DNA of 64,000 nt, taken from the NCBI RefSeq assembly GCF_028289625.1, contig NZ_JANQOM010000013.1:160650-224649 (forward strand), in the 5' to 3' direction. Source of the DNA: Winogradskyella sp. (lineage in GTDB: Bacteria; Bacteroidota; Bacteroidia; Flavobacteriales; Flavobacteriaceae). Shown here one piece after another: positions 1 through 9,549 of this stretch; within the stretch, counting starts at the first letter, position 1; the number at the start of each line of letters is the position of its first letter. A model generated the notes under the pieces. The model was not told where the DNA came from. It did not search any database and saw only the letters and a list, made by a program, of their open reading frames with translations. The translations under genes were made by a program, and so were the position numbers.

Positions 1-1
1 C

Positions 2-334
2 TTATTTGCCATAACCAATTTACCGATAAGTCGATTCTTAGATTATTTAATTGCTTCAGAAAACTATGAAGATTACATGTATCAATTAGTTGAGGCTTAT
101 AATCCTACAGCCGTTGCCAATGTGATGTGCACCAATACTCTTTCTGTAAGCTGGGATGGGTATTTATATGATTGTGATTTTAACCAGATGCTAGAATTAC
201 CAGTAAATAGTAAAGTAAAACACATTTCGGAATACAACGAAGAACTGCTGGAAGGTAGAAACATCGTGATATCGCAACACTGCTATGGTTGTACAGCAGG
301 TGCTGGTAGTAGTTGCCAAGGAACGGTTACTTAA
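2..334 (+). CDS. arsS: Arsenosugar biosynthesis radical SAM protein ArsS, C-terminal part (5' end outside window)
   Basis: Frame stays open from nt 2 (LFAITNLPISRFLDYLIASENYEDYMYQLVEAYNPTAVANVMCTNTLSVSWDGYLYDCDFNQML...CYGCTAGAGSSCQG); typical Cys-rich C-terminus; ArsM and TIGR04282/TIGR04283 transferases nearby. Confidence 0.87.
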   Translation, partial: LFAITNLPISRFLDYLIASENYEDYMYQLVEAYNPTAVANVMCTNTLSVSWDGYLYDCDFNQMLELPVNSKVKHISEYNEELLEGRNIVISQHCYGCTAGAGSSCQGTVT

Positions 335-351
335 CTTTAAAATTGTAGACA

Positions 352-855
352 ATGGACTTCATTAAACAAATTCTTTTTGGTGTTGCTTTAGTAATTTCAG
401 CTTTTGGATCTTCTCAAGATTCTGTCTCTGAGTTATTAAAAAAATATAATACCGAAAATATTCCATATATCACGGTGCAAGAATTAGCCTTACCTAATGA
501 AGATGCCATTCTTTTAGATGCTAGAGAAGCCAAGGAATATAATACGAGTCATCTAGAGAATGCCGTTCATGTTGGCTATGACTTCTTTGACATTAATTTG
601 GTAACGAAGAACATCACAGACAAGTCCGCCAAGATTGTGGTCTACTGTTCTTTGGGAATTCGTTCTGAGGATGTCGCCGAACAATTAAAAAAAGAAGGTT
701 ATACCAATGTTTACAATTTATTTGGTGGTATTTTTGAATGGAAAAATAATGACTTTACGGTTTACGACAATAATAATGAACCTACAGACGATGTACACAC
801 GTTTTCTGAAGAATGGAGCCAATGGCTTTTAAAAGGCAATAAAATATATGACTGA
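352..855 (+). CDS. Rhodanese-like domain protein, probably exported
   Basis: LLDAREAKEYNTSHLENAVHVGY...VVYCSLGIRSEDVAEQLKKEGYTNVYNLFGGIFEW with active-site CSLGIRS; N-terminal hydrophobic signal. Confidence 0.88.
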   Translation: MDFIKQILFGVALVISAFGSSQDSVSELLKKYNTENIPYITVQELALPNEDAILLDAREAKEYNTSHLENAVHVGYDFFDINLVTKNITDKSAKIVVYCSLGIRSEDVAEQLKKEGYTNVYNLFGGIFEWKNNDFTVYDNNNEPTDDVHTFSEEWSQWLLKGNKIYD

Positions 856-1477
856 TGCACTTGTAATTGTATTTGTTAAAAATATAAAATTAGGCACTGT
901 AAAGACGAGGCTAGCAAAAACTATAGGCGATTATGGTGCTTTCGAAGTCTATTCCGAATTGGTAAAAATTACAGAAAAAGCGACTTCGAAATTAAATGTA
1001 GATAAACGCATTTATTTCTCTAATGCGATTATCGATTCAAAATGGGAAAACAATTACAAAGCGGTTCAGAAGGGGCTAGATTTAGGGGAACGCATGTTCA
1101 ACGCCTTTAAAGACGGTTTTGAATCAGGTTACAAAAAGATTGTCTTAATTGGTTCTGACCTTCCAGAAATTAGCGAAACCCATATTGAAAAAGGTATTAA
1201 AGCCTTAGATAAAAACGAAGTTGTTTTTGGGCCTGCAGAAGATGGAGGCTATTATCTTATAGGCTTAACGCGATTAATTCCTAAAATCTTCGAAAACAAA
1301 CCATGGAGTCAAAGCCATCTTCTCAAAGTAACGTTACAAGAGTTACAGAATCTTGACCTAACAGTTAGTACTTTAGACACCTTAAACGATATAGACACCT
1401 ATGAAGATTTAATCGCTTCGAATTTTTATAAAAACAACCAAAAATTACAAGAAAAAATACAGCAGCTTAATGATTAA
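848..1477 (+). CDS. TIGR04282 family arsenosugar biosynthesis glycosyltransferase (DUF2064)
   Basis: VFVKNIKLGTVKTRLAKTIG...IGSDLPEISETHIEKGIKAL...VFGPAEDGGYYLIGL; overlaps upstream gene by 8 nt. Confidence 0.88.
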   Translation: MTDALVIVFVKNIKLGTVKTRLAKTIGDYGAFEVYSELVKITEKATSKLNVDKRIYFSNAIIDSKWENNYKAVQKGLDLGERMFNAFKDGFESGYKKIVLIGSDLPEISETHIEKGIKALDKNEVVFGPAEDGGYYLIGLTRLIPKIFENKPWSQSHLLKVTLQELQNLDLTVSTLDTLNDIDTYEDLIASNFYKNNQKLQEKIQQLND

Positions 1478-2282
1478 ATTTATCGAAGAAAGCACAAAAT
1501 ACTTAATAAAAAAGGGGTTTGATAATCCAGAAGCGGGCATTATACTTGGCACTGGATTAGGACAATTAATCAGCGAAATTGAAATTATCGCTGAGGCCAG
1601 TTATAATCACATTCCTAATTTTCCTACGGCTACTGTAGAGTTTCACAAAGGCAAGCTGATTTACGGAAATTTTGAAGGCAAAAAAGTAGTAGTGATGCAA
1701 GGACGTTTTCACGTATATGAAGGGTATACACTTCAAGATGTGACTTTTCCCGTGAGAATTATGGAAAATTTGGGTATCAAAACGCTTTTGGTCTCCAATG
1801 CTGCAGGTGCTGTAAACTTAAACTTTAAAAAAGGTGAGTTAATGCTTATTGATGATCACATCAATCTACAAGGAAGCTCACCTTTGGCATTTAAAGGTGT
1901 AGAACAATTAGGAGAGCGATTTACTGACATGAGTGCTCCTTACGATGCTGAGATAAATTCTAAAATTGAAACTATCGCCAAAGACAATGGCATAAAACTT
2001 CATAAAGGAGTATATGCCAGTGTGGTTGGACCTCAATTAGAGACCAGAGCTGAGTATAGAATGCTCAAGATTATCGGTGCAGATGCTATTGGCATGAGTA
2101 CCGTTCCTGAAATTATTGTGGCCAATCATTTAAAATTAAAAGCGGCAGCAGTGTCAGTATTGACCGATGAATGCGACCCAGATAACTTAGAGCCTGTAGA
2201 TATCGCAGAAATCATAGCTATGGCTGCAAAGGCAGAACCAAACATGATTACCTTATTTAAAGAATTGATAAAAACCATTTAA
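1470..2282 (+). CDS. Purine nucleoside phosphorylase
   Basis: GIILGTGLGQL, FHKGKLIYG, MQGRFHVYEGY, LLVSNAAGAVN, VVGPQLETRAEYRMLKIIGADAIGMSTVPE. Confidence 0.93.
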   Translation: MIKFIEESTKYLIKKGFDNPEAGIILGTGLGQLISEIEIIAEASYNHIPNFPTATVEFHKGKLIYGNFEGKKVVVMQGRFHVYEGYTLQDVTFPVRIMENLGIKTLLVSNAAGAVNLNFKKGELMLIDDHINLQGSSPLAFKGVEQLGERFTDMSAPYDAEINSKIETIAKDNGIKLHKGVYASVVGPQLETRAEYRMLKIIGADAIGMSTVPEIIVANHLKLKAAAVSVLTDECDPDNLEPVDIAEIIAMAAKAEPNMITLFKELIKTI

Positions 2283-2350
2283 CGTTATTCCGAACGAAGT
2301 GAAGGAATCTATATATGAGATTGCAACGTCACTTTGTTCCTCGCAATGAT
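2283..2350. repeat. Dispersed palindromic repeat remnant
   Basis: cgttattccgaacgaagtgaaggaatct...gagattgcaacgtcactttgttcctcgcaatga; resembles the CGTCATTCCGAACGAAGTGAGGAATCT / TTGCGAGGAACAAAGTGACG intergenic elements common in Flavobacteriia. Confidence 0.65.
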
Positions 2351-2365
2351 AAATAAAACAAACAT

Positions 2366-3334
2366 ATGAGTTACTTAGAAGCTACGCACGATTTATATAA
2401 AGAAGCGGCCTTAACACCAGATGTTGGGCTATGCTGTACTACCAATCCTGTTTGGGAATTGCCAGGACTGAAGATTCCAAAGATTATGCAAGAAATGAAT
2501 TATGGCTGTGGCTCTACCGTACATGCGCGAGATTTAACCAATAACCCAAAAATGCTATATGTTGGTGTTGGAGGTGGTATGGAATTATTGCAATTTTCAT
2601 ATTTCAATCGTCAAAAAGGAGGAGTCATTGGTGTAGATGTTGTAGATGAAATGTTACAAGCTTCCCGAAAAAACTTTAAAGAAGCAGAGGTATTAAATCC
2701 ATGGTTTAAAAGTGAGTTTGTAGAACTTAAAAAAGGAGATGCCATGAATCTTCCTGTTGAAGATAATAGTATTGATGTAGCCGCTCAGAATTGCTTATTC
2801 AATATTTTTAAAGCAGACGATCTTAAGAAAGCGATTGCTGAAATGTATCGCGTACTAAAGCCTCATGGTAGGTTGGTTATGAGCGATCCTACTTGCGAAC
2901 AACCTATGAATGACGAATTGCGAAACGACGACAGATTACGTGCGCTGTGTTTAAGTGGAAGCTTACCCATAGCTGAATATGTTAAGATGTTAACTGATGC
3001 TGGTTTTGGCACCATAGAGATTAGAGCGCGCAAGCCATATAGAATACTAGACCCTAAACACTATAATACGGATGAACTTATATACATTGAATCTATCGAA
3101 GTCGCGGCCATCAAGGATCCGATGCCTGCCGATGGACCATGTATTTTTACGGGTAAAGCAGCTATCTATTTTGGTGATGAAGACTATATTGATGATAACG
3201 CAGGTCATATTTTATTAAAGAATCAACCGTTGGCTATTTGTGATAAAACTGCTGCTGCTTTAGCGAGTTTAGGCAGAGATGATATCTTTATTAGCGAATC
3301 AACATGGCACTATGATGGTGGTGGCTGTTGTTAG
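2366..3334 (+). CDS. arsM: Arsenosugar biosynthesis arsenite methyltransferase ArsM
   Basis: SAM methyltransferase motifs (MLYVGVGGGMELLQFSYF, GVDVVDEML), C-terminal HYDGGGCC, next to arsS. Confidence 0.88.
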   Translation: MSYLEATHDLYKEAALTPDVGLCCTTNPVWELPGLKIPKIMQEMNYGCGSTVHARDLTNNPKMLYVGVGGGMELLQFSYFNRQKGGVIGVDVVDEMLQASRKNFKEAEVLNPWFKSEFVELKKGDAMNLPVEDNSIDVAAQNCLFNIFKADDLKKAIAEMYRVLKPHGRLVMSDPTCEQPMNDELRNDDRLRALCLSGSLPIAEYVKMLTDAGFGTIEIRARKPYRILDPKHYNTDELIYIESIEVAAIKDPMPADGPCIFTGKAAIYFGDEDYIDDNAGHILLKNQPLAICDKTAAALASLGRDDIFISESTWHYDGGGCC

Positions 3335-3366
3335 GTCATAATATACGTAATGACTATATTGCATTA

Positions 3367-4884
3367 ATGAGATTATCATTTGTAGTTATTATAGTTTTCT
3401 TCATTTCTTCTTTAGGATTTTGTCAGGAAATAGATAAAGGTGACGTTGTTAAGGACCGTCAATTCCTTATAGATAAGGGCGAACTTACAGCAGGAGATTC
3501 TCAGGGTAATTTCGTAGCCATAAGACCTCATATGGTTAATGGCTCATTGAGAAATTATTACGTAGAGTTCTATGAAAATCTCAATTATCAAGAACGTATT
3601 GAGATTACTACTAAAGATGGTACTGATATCTTAAAGGTTTTTTTATTTAATGGTAAATGTTATGTTTTCCAAAAGGAAAAAGCGGGTAAAACTATGTCTT
3701 TGGTACTTAATGGTATTGATTTAAAAACAAAGGAAACATCACAAAACGTAATATATTCAGTAAACAAAGACGATAACCCATACATCTTCAAAGCTTTAAA
3801 AAATGATTATTTTATTAAATTAGAAACAGCATCTAATATCGCTCTAAGTTTCCCCGTTTTAGAAAACAAAACTACCTATGTTATGGTCAGTGTCTTTTCA
3901 AAAGATATACAGCCCATAAAAACATTCAAGATTATTCCCGATAAATCCGAATTATTCGAGAATATTAATTTTCTAAATACCCAACAAGCAAATGATAAAT
4001 TCTATGCGCTTTTTCAGCTTAACAATTCTGCTACAGATAATTTTTACGAATTGATAGAAACGGATGGAAGCAAAACACACTCCTTAAAAATAAAAATCCC
4101 TGATAATAGTTACGAACTTATCAATTCTAGAATAAAGAATAATAATTTGATTATAAGTGGTATTTATTCTAATGTGAAAAAGGGTGGTTACAGAGGCTTT
4201 ACCCACTATAGAATCGATTTAAATAATCTTAAGGTAATATCTTCTAAGCAAAGCCCTTTTTACAACGAAAATGCCGAAGCATACTTTTCAGGATTCTTCA
4301 AAGAAAACAGAAGTATAGATATTAAAGATATTTTTATAAATGACGATTTAGAAACGTATATCATAGGACAATTCTACATAAAACGGAGAGCCACATTACC
4401 TATTGGACTGCCTATTGCCGCATTTTCATTTTCTGGATTTGCTGGGTATATAACCATAAATCCCATAAGCTCAAGCTATAAAGTTTTTGATGACATCTTA
4501 GTCGGAAAAATTGATAAAGACGGACATTTGAAATGGGATAGTATTTTACGCTTACGACGCACTGAAAAGATTACATCTAAGTCCAATAAACGAGACTCAT
4601 CGACCTTTACATTTTTTGCTAATAACGAAATCAATATTCTTATCAATGCTTTAATTGATGATAAAAAAGGAAAATTAGTTGTAAAACAAGATAGACGGCC
4701 TAACAAAACCAATTTTTATAATATTACCGTAAACCCACATGGTGGAATTACACCGAATATTATATTTCCCAATGCCAATTCGGAAACCATATTTAGAGCT
4801 GAAAAAGCCATTAAATCAGAGAATATTATATATATTTTAGGTCAAGGCAATATGAGAAAACAACTATTGAAGTTAAAGTTTTAA
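3367..4884 (+). CDS. Secreted protein of unknown function (ORF track start 3328; likely start at 3367)
   Basis: Signal-peptide-like MRLSFVVIIVFFISSLGFCQ begins at 3367; no recognised domain. Confidence 0.75.
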   Translation: MRLSFVVIIVFFISSLGFCQEIDKGDVVKDRQFLIDKGELTAGDSQGNFVAIRPHMVNGSLRNYYVEFYENLNYQERIEITTKDGTDILKVFLFNGKCYVFQKEKAGKTMSLVLNGIDLKTKETSQNVIYSVNKDDNPYIFKALKNDYFIKLETASNIALSFPVLENKTTYVMVSVFSKDIQPIKTFKIIPDKSELFENINFLNTQQANDKFYALFQLNNSATDNFYELIETDGSKTHSLKIKIPDNSYELINSRIKNNNLIISGIYSNVKKGGYRGFTHYRIDLNNLKVISSKQSPFYNENAEAYFSGFFKENRSIDIKDIFINDDLETYIIGQFYIKRRATLPIGLPIAAFSFSGFAGYITINPISSSYKVFDDILVGKIDKDGHLKWDSILRLRRTEKITSKSNKRDSSTFTFFANNEINILINALIDDKKGKLVVKQDRRPNKTNFYNITVNPHGGITPNIIFPNANSETIFRAEKAIKSENIIYILGQGNMRKQLLKLKF

Positions 4885-4887
4885 TTT

Positions 4888-5769
4888 TTGGAAAAGTACA
4901 TAGACATTATAAAGAATTCCTATTCTGGGTATTGGAATTATCTTAAATACGAACTCATTGACCTTAATCATTGGGATAATTATTTTTATGGACTTATTAT
5001 AATTTCGATTGCTGTTTGGCTACTTGAAATTGCTTTCCCTTGGCGCAAAGGACAAGCACTTTTTAGAAAAGATTTCTGGCTAGACACCTTCTATATGTTT
5101 TTCAATTTCTTTGTATTGAATCTCATAGTACTTATTGCATTGTCTAATACAGTCGCTGAGTTATTAAATGATGGTTTAAGTGCTATAGGCTTGTCCTTAT
5201 CGAGTTTTCAGTTATTTGATTCAACCGATTTACCAAAATGGCTTGGTTTACTTGTTTTCTTTTTAGTCAATGATTTTGTACAATGGAATACGCATCGTCT
5301 TTTGCACAGAGTACCCTTTTTATGGAATTTCCATAAAGTACATCACTCGGTAAAAGAAATGGGATTCGCGGCTCATCTGCGCTATCATTGGATGGAGCCT
5401 GTGGTTTATAATTCTATACGATACATTCCACTGGCAATTATTGCAAATTACAGTTCTCAAGATGTAGCAATAATATACTTCTTTTCGATTGCTATAGGTC
5501 ATTTAAACCATGCTAATTTGGGTTGGGATTATGGTGTTTTAAAATACATTTTCAATAATCCCAAAATGCACATTTGGCATCACGCTAAAGATTTACCAAA
5601 ACATGTAAGGTACGGCGTTAATTTCGGACTAACACTGAGTCTTTGGGACTACCTTTTTAAAACCAATTATATACCGCATGATGGTAGAGATATTGAGCTT
5701 GGTTTTGAAGGTGACGAAGATTTTCCAAAGGATTTTGTGAGTCAGGAATTATACCCAATAAAAAAATGA
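4888..5769 (+). CDS. Sterol desaturase / fatty acid hydroxylase superfamily membrane protein
   Basis: Histidine-rich motifs HRLLHR, FHKVHHS, HLRYHW, HLNHANLGWDYG, HIWHH; several TM segments; TTG start. Confidence 0.88.
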   Translation: MEKYIDIIKNSYSGYWNYLKYELIDLNHWDNYFYGLIIISIAVWLLEIAFPWRKGQALFRKDFWLDTFYMFFNFFVLNLIVLIALSNTVAELLNDGLSAIGLSLSSFQLFDSTDLPKWLGLLVFFLVNDFVQWNTHRLLHRVPFLWNFHKVHHSVKEMGFAAHLRYHWMEPVVYNSIRYIPLAIIANYSSQDVAIIYFFSIAIGHLNHANLGWDYGVLKYIFNNPKMHIWHHAKDLPKHVRYGVNFGLTLSLWDYLFKTNYIPHDGRDIELGFEGDEDFPKDFVSQELYPIKK

Positions 5770-6692
5770 AAATTATCTACATATGTTTTTTAGTGATTTT
5801 AATTACCTCATGTAGTGGCACAAAAAGAGCCATTGAAAGTGTACCTGACAAGACAAAAGAGGTTGAAATTACAACGGAGAAGCCTGATAAAGTTGCGACT
5901 ACTGAACCCAAAAGCGTTAATGAAATCAAAGATAATAATACTGCCGCTGAAGTAACTACTGAAGAGGATACCAAAGAACTTAATAAAAAGCAAGGCGATT
6001 CAATTAGCGACAACGTCTCTCTTAAACAAGATATTTCTAAAAGCGAGGGATATTTGCATGATTTATTTGATAGCCTTTTGCAAAAACATGTGTCCAGTGA
6101 TGGAAAAGTTAGCTATAAAGGGTTTAAAAACTCGCATAAAGAGTTACTAGATTATATTGATGTTCTTACCATGCTTTATCCAGAACTTAGTAAGCTTTCA
6201 AGAGAAGACAAACTAGCTTATTGGATTAATGCCTACAACTCCTTAACTATAGATTTAATACTACGTAACTACCCTTTAAAAAGCATTAAAGACATCAAAG
6301 ACCCTTGGGATCAACGTCTTTGGAAGTTTGGAGATAAGTGGTTAAACCTTAACGATATTGAACATAAGATTTTGCGCAAAATGAACGAGCCTCGTATTCA
6401 TTTTGCCATTGTTTGCGCATCGGAATCGTGTCCTAAACTGCTTAACGAAGCATTTACGGCTGATAACTTGGAGTTACAGTTAACGAGCGTTACAAAAGTA
6501 TTTCTATCTGATACTTCAAAAAATGAGATTTCAGAAGATAATATAAAGTTATCCAAGATTTTTAAATGGTTTGCTAAGGACTTTAAAAATAATGGAAGTT
6601 TAATTGATTTTTTAAATCAATATACCGAAGTAACCATTTCAAATAAAGCCAAGAAAAGTTTTAAAGATTATGACTGGAGCTTGAATAATTAA
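5766..6692 (+). CDS. DUF547 domain lipoprotein
   Basis: Lipobox VILITSCSG; YWINAYNSLTIDLIL, LNDIEHKILR, IHFAIVCASESCPKL. Confidence 0.88.
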   Translation: MKIIYICFLVILITSCSGTKRAIESVPDKTKEVEITTEKPDKVATTEPKSVNEIKDNNTAAEVTTEEDTKELNKKQGDSISDNVSLKQDISKSEGYLHDLFDSLLQKHVSSDGKVSYKGFKNSHKELLDYIDVLTMLYPELSKLSREDKLAYWINAYNSLTIDLILRNYPLKSIKDIKDPWDQRLWKFGDKWLNLNDIEHKILRKMNEPRIHFAIVCASESCPKLLNEAFTADNLELQLTSVTKVFLSDTSKNEISEDNIKLSKIFKWFAKDFKNNGSLIDFLNQYTEVTISNKAKKSFKDYDWSLNN

Positions 6693-6723
6693 ATTCAACT
6701 AGCATCAAACCAAAAGATTAACC

Positions 6724-7593
6724 ATGATAAGTATAGTAATTCCTGTTTTAAACGAAGCCGATATGATTGGCGATTTACTGAAGCACTTATCAAAAAATTC
6801 AACCCAGAAAAATATATCAGATATTATTGTTGTGGATGGTGGCAGTACTGATAGTACGCAAGAAATCGTCTCTGGTTTTGTAACCTCTAGTAATTCTGAA
6901 TTTGATGAGGAATTCTACTTCAATAGTACTAATAAGAACTATAAAAAAGCGGATGCATTAGTTTTCGATACGTCACGCTCTCAAAGGGACGCTCCAACTG
7001 ATGTAAAATTAGATTCTGCCTCGATGACAAATCCTGAAATAAGTTCAGGATTGGCGGCTCAATCAAAAATACTTTTGCTTGATTCGCCAAAAGGACGTGC
7101 TAAACAAATGAACCTAGGTGCCAAACATGCTAAAGGAAGTATTCTCTACTTTTTACATGCAGATGCATTTCCTCCTAAAGACTTTGATCAACTTATCATT
7201 AATGAGGTTAAAAGAGGTAATGATGCTGGTTGTTTTAGAATGCAATTTAATAGTAGGCATTGGTGGTTACGTCTTGCGAGTTGGCTAACACAATTTTCTT
7301 GGCGTGCTTGCAGAGGTGGTGACCAAAGTCAGTTTATTACCAAAGCGTTGTTTGATGAAATTGGAGGCTATGATGAGCGCTATGTTATTTATGAAGACAA
7401 TATCTTAATCAACGAACTCTATAGGCGTAGAGAATTCGTTGTTATCAATAAAAAGATAAGAACCTCTGCCCGACTCTACAAAAAGGTCGGTATTTGGAAA
7501 TTGCAATATCATTTCTGGGCGATTTATGTTAAACGCTGGTTTGGTGCTTCGGCTGAGGAGATGTTGGCATATTACAGAAAGCATATCTATTGA
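6724..7593 (+). CDS. TIGR04283 family arsenosugar biosynthesis glycosyltransferase, with internal insertion
   Basis: SIVIPVLNEADMIGDLLKHL, IIVVDGGSTDSTQEIV, SPKGRAKQMNLGAKHAKG, LYFLHADAFPP, RACRGGDQSQFITKALFDEIGGYDE. Confidence 0.88.
   Translation: MISIVIPVLNEADMIGDLLKHLSKNSTQKNISDIIVVDGGSTDSTQEIVSGFVTSSNSEFDEEFYFNSTNKNYKKADALVFDTSRSQRDAPTDVKLDSASMTNPEISSGLAAQSKILLLDSPKGRAKQMNLGAKHAKGSILYFLHADAFPPKDFDQLIINEVKRGNDAGCFRMQFNSRHWWLRLASWLTQFSWRACRGGDQSQFITKALFDEIGGYDERYVIYEDNILINELYRRREFVVINKKIRTSARLYKKVGIWKLQYHFWAIYVKRWFGASAEEMLAYYRKHIY
7030..7052. repeat. Intragenic palindrome AATCCTGAA-ATAAG-TTCAGGATT
   Basis: Perfect 9-bp inverted repeat with 5-nt loop; resembles the ATCCTGAAATAAGTTCAGGAT dispersed repeats of Flavobacteriia, here inside a CDS. 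Confidence 0.8.
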
Positions 7594-7757
7594 ATTTTCT
7601 TCCTTTTATTGTTGTCCTAAAATCAAATATTCCATAATTTACAATGGCACCCAATCCATCTTATAGATAGCGTTAACATTATTATGCAGTTAAGCTAAAC
7701 TGGAACAATTGTTGATGTAATCTAAAATGACAGATTAATTCTTTAAAATTATGGATA

Positions 7758-9365
7758 ATGAGAGTTTTGATTTTTTTTACCCTAATTGAATTATTTTTCT
7801 TTCAATTAACCTTTGCTCAGAACTTAGATCAAGTTTTAGTTAAAGTAATAGACTCTAAGACTTTAGAGCCAATTCCCTTCGCCACGGTAAGAATAAAAGA
7901 TTCAAGTTTAGGAGTTATTGCGGACTATAATGGAGAATTTAGAATGCCTTTAAGATATAAAGACGATCTTATTATTATATCCTGTATCGGATATAAAGCT
8001 AAAGAGGTTCCTCTAAATCAATTAAATTTTAATGAGTTAAATACCATAAAAATTAGCCCTCAAGTTGAGGCACTTAATCCTGTTTTTATTAGTTCTAGGA
8101 CTAAAATTAATGGTATTAACTTCAATGCTAAAAGCTTGGTTAAGGCAAGTAGAAAATTATCCGCTAAAGAGATAGTGCTTAGGGCTATAAATAGGATTCC
8201 TAATAACCTTAGTGACAAACCACATTCCTATATTGGTTATTACAGAGACTATCAGTTGGTTGATAATAAATTTCACAATCTAAACGAAGCCATCTTAGAA
8301 ACTTTTGATAATGGTATAAACACGAGTTTTTTAGAAGAAAATACAGTTTCTACCGCAATTTATAGTTTTAATCAAAATCAAAATTTTATTATAGACTCCT
8401 CATTAACAAAAGCTTATAATGGAGTAACAAAGTATATAAAAAATGCTCAAATTTTACCAAGAGGCGGTAATGAACATACGCTATTGAATATTCACAATCC
8501 AATTAGAAACTATAATTTTAGTACCTTTTCTTATGTTTATAAATTTGAAAGTGACTTTCCTAGATTACATGAGTTTCGAAAAGACGACATTGTATTTTTA
8601 AACAACGAGCCTTTGATATTGATTAATTTTAAAAAAGCTAATCCTCATGATTTTAGTGTTTATGGCCTAAAAACTGCAATTAATAAAGATGAATATGTGC
8701 GAGGGTCAATATATATATCGCTTGTTGATTATTCGATTCATAGATTTAATTATAAAGTCTATATGCCAGGATCGAAGAAGGCATTATTTAACGTTAGTCT
8801 AGAATATGCAAGACAAGACAATAAAATGTACCTTAATTATATAACGTTCAATAATTCTTTTGCGATGGGTGAGGATTTTAATCTTAGAGAAGAAAAAGTA
8901 CAATTTGATAAATCAGAACAGGCCTTTTATATCACCTTTAATAACACAAAAGATTATCTTGACTTCAATACTATGAGTACAAAAAACTTCAAATTCAAAT
9001 TAGGGAAAAAAAATCTGAAGACAATTGCTGTAGATAAAGTAACAGAAAGAGTAATTAAAGTTACGGTAGAAAATTTCGATGGGTCATTGGTAGATATAAA
9101 TGCTAACAATGTAAATGATTTAACCTATAAGCTTAGACGAATACGTGATGTAACAGGGAGGGAAATTTATGGAGAAAATACAATTGAAGGTGATCAATTT
9201 AGAGAATTTTTTGTTCAAAAAGTTAATGTTAATAAGCCTATGCCCTCTGAACTAGATCTCATGGATAAAAATTCACTTATCAATGAGTCTGCCTTGAATG
9301 ATTTTGAAGAAGCCAATCAGTATTGGATCAACACTCCGCTTATGAATGAGAAAGGCCAAAATTAA
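7758..9365 (+). CDS. CarboxypepD_reg-like domain outer-envelope protein
   Basis: Signal peptide; KVIDSKTLEPIPFATVRIKDSSLGVIADYNGEFRMPL...DDLIIISCIGYKAKEV. Confidence 0.8.
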   Translation: MRVLIFFTLIELFFFQLTFAQNLDQVLVKVIDSKTLEPIPFATVRIKDSSLGVIADYNGEFRMPLRYKDDLIIISCIGYKAKEVPLNQLNFNELNTIKISPQVEALNPVFISSRTKINGINFNAKSLVKASRKLSAKEIVLRAINRIPNNLSDKPHSYIGYYRDYQLVDNKFHNLNEAILETFDNGINTSFLEENTVSTAIYSFNQNQNFIIDSSLTKAYNGVTKYIKNAQILPRGGNEHTLLNIHNPIRNYNFSTFSYVYKFESDFPRLHEFRKDDIVFLNNEPLILINFKKANPHDFSVYGLKTAINKDEYVRGSIYISLVDYSIHRFNYKVYMPGSKKALFNVSLEYARQDNKMYLNYITFNNSFAMGEDFNLREEKVQFDKSEQAFYITFNNTKDYLDFNTMSTKNFKFKLGKKNLKTIAVDKVTERVIKVTVENFDGSLVDINANNVNDLTYKLRRIRDVTGREIYGENTIEGDQFREFFVQKVNVNKPMPSELDLMDKNSLINESALNDFEEANQYWINTPLMNEKGQN

Positions 9366-9549
9366 AATAGCGGAATCATACCCTAAGGTTATGATCAATT
9401 ACATTTAATGGTGATTTGGAGAAGCTTCATTTATATTGAGTAGGTCTTGATATTAAATGACCATATTAATATGATGTAAAATTCAACTCGCCCAGCTTTT
9501 CAAAAAATCGGACAAGTTTAATCTATAAGGTGTGTTAAAAATAGAGTGT

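Noticed and set aside
5777-6013. Two minus-strand ORFs of 78 and 61 aa
   Set aside because: Antisense to the Thr/Glu/Lys-rich N-terminal linker of the DUF547 lipoprotein; a low-complexity artefact.
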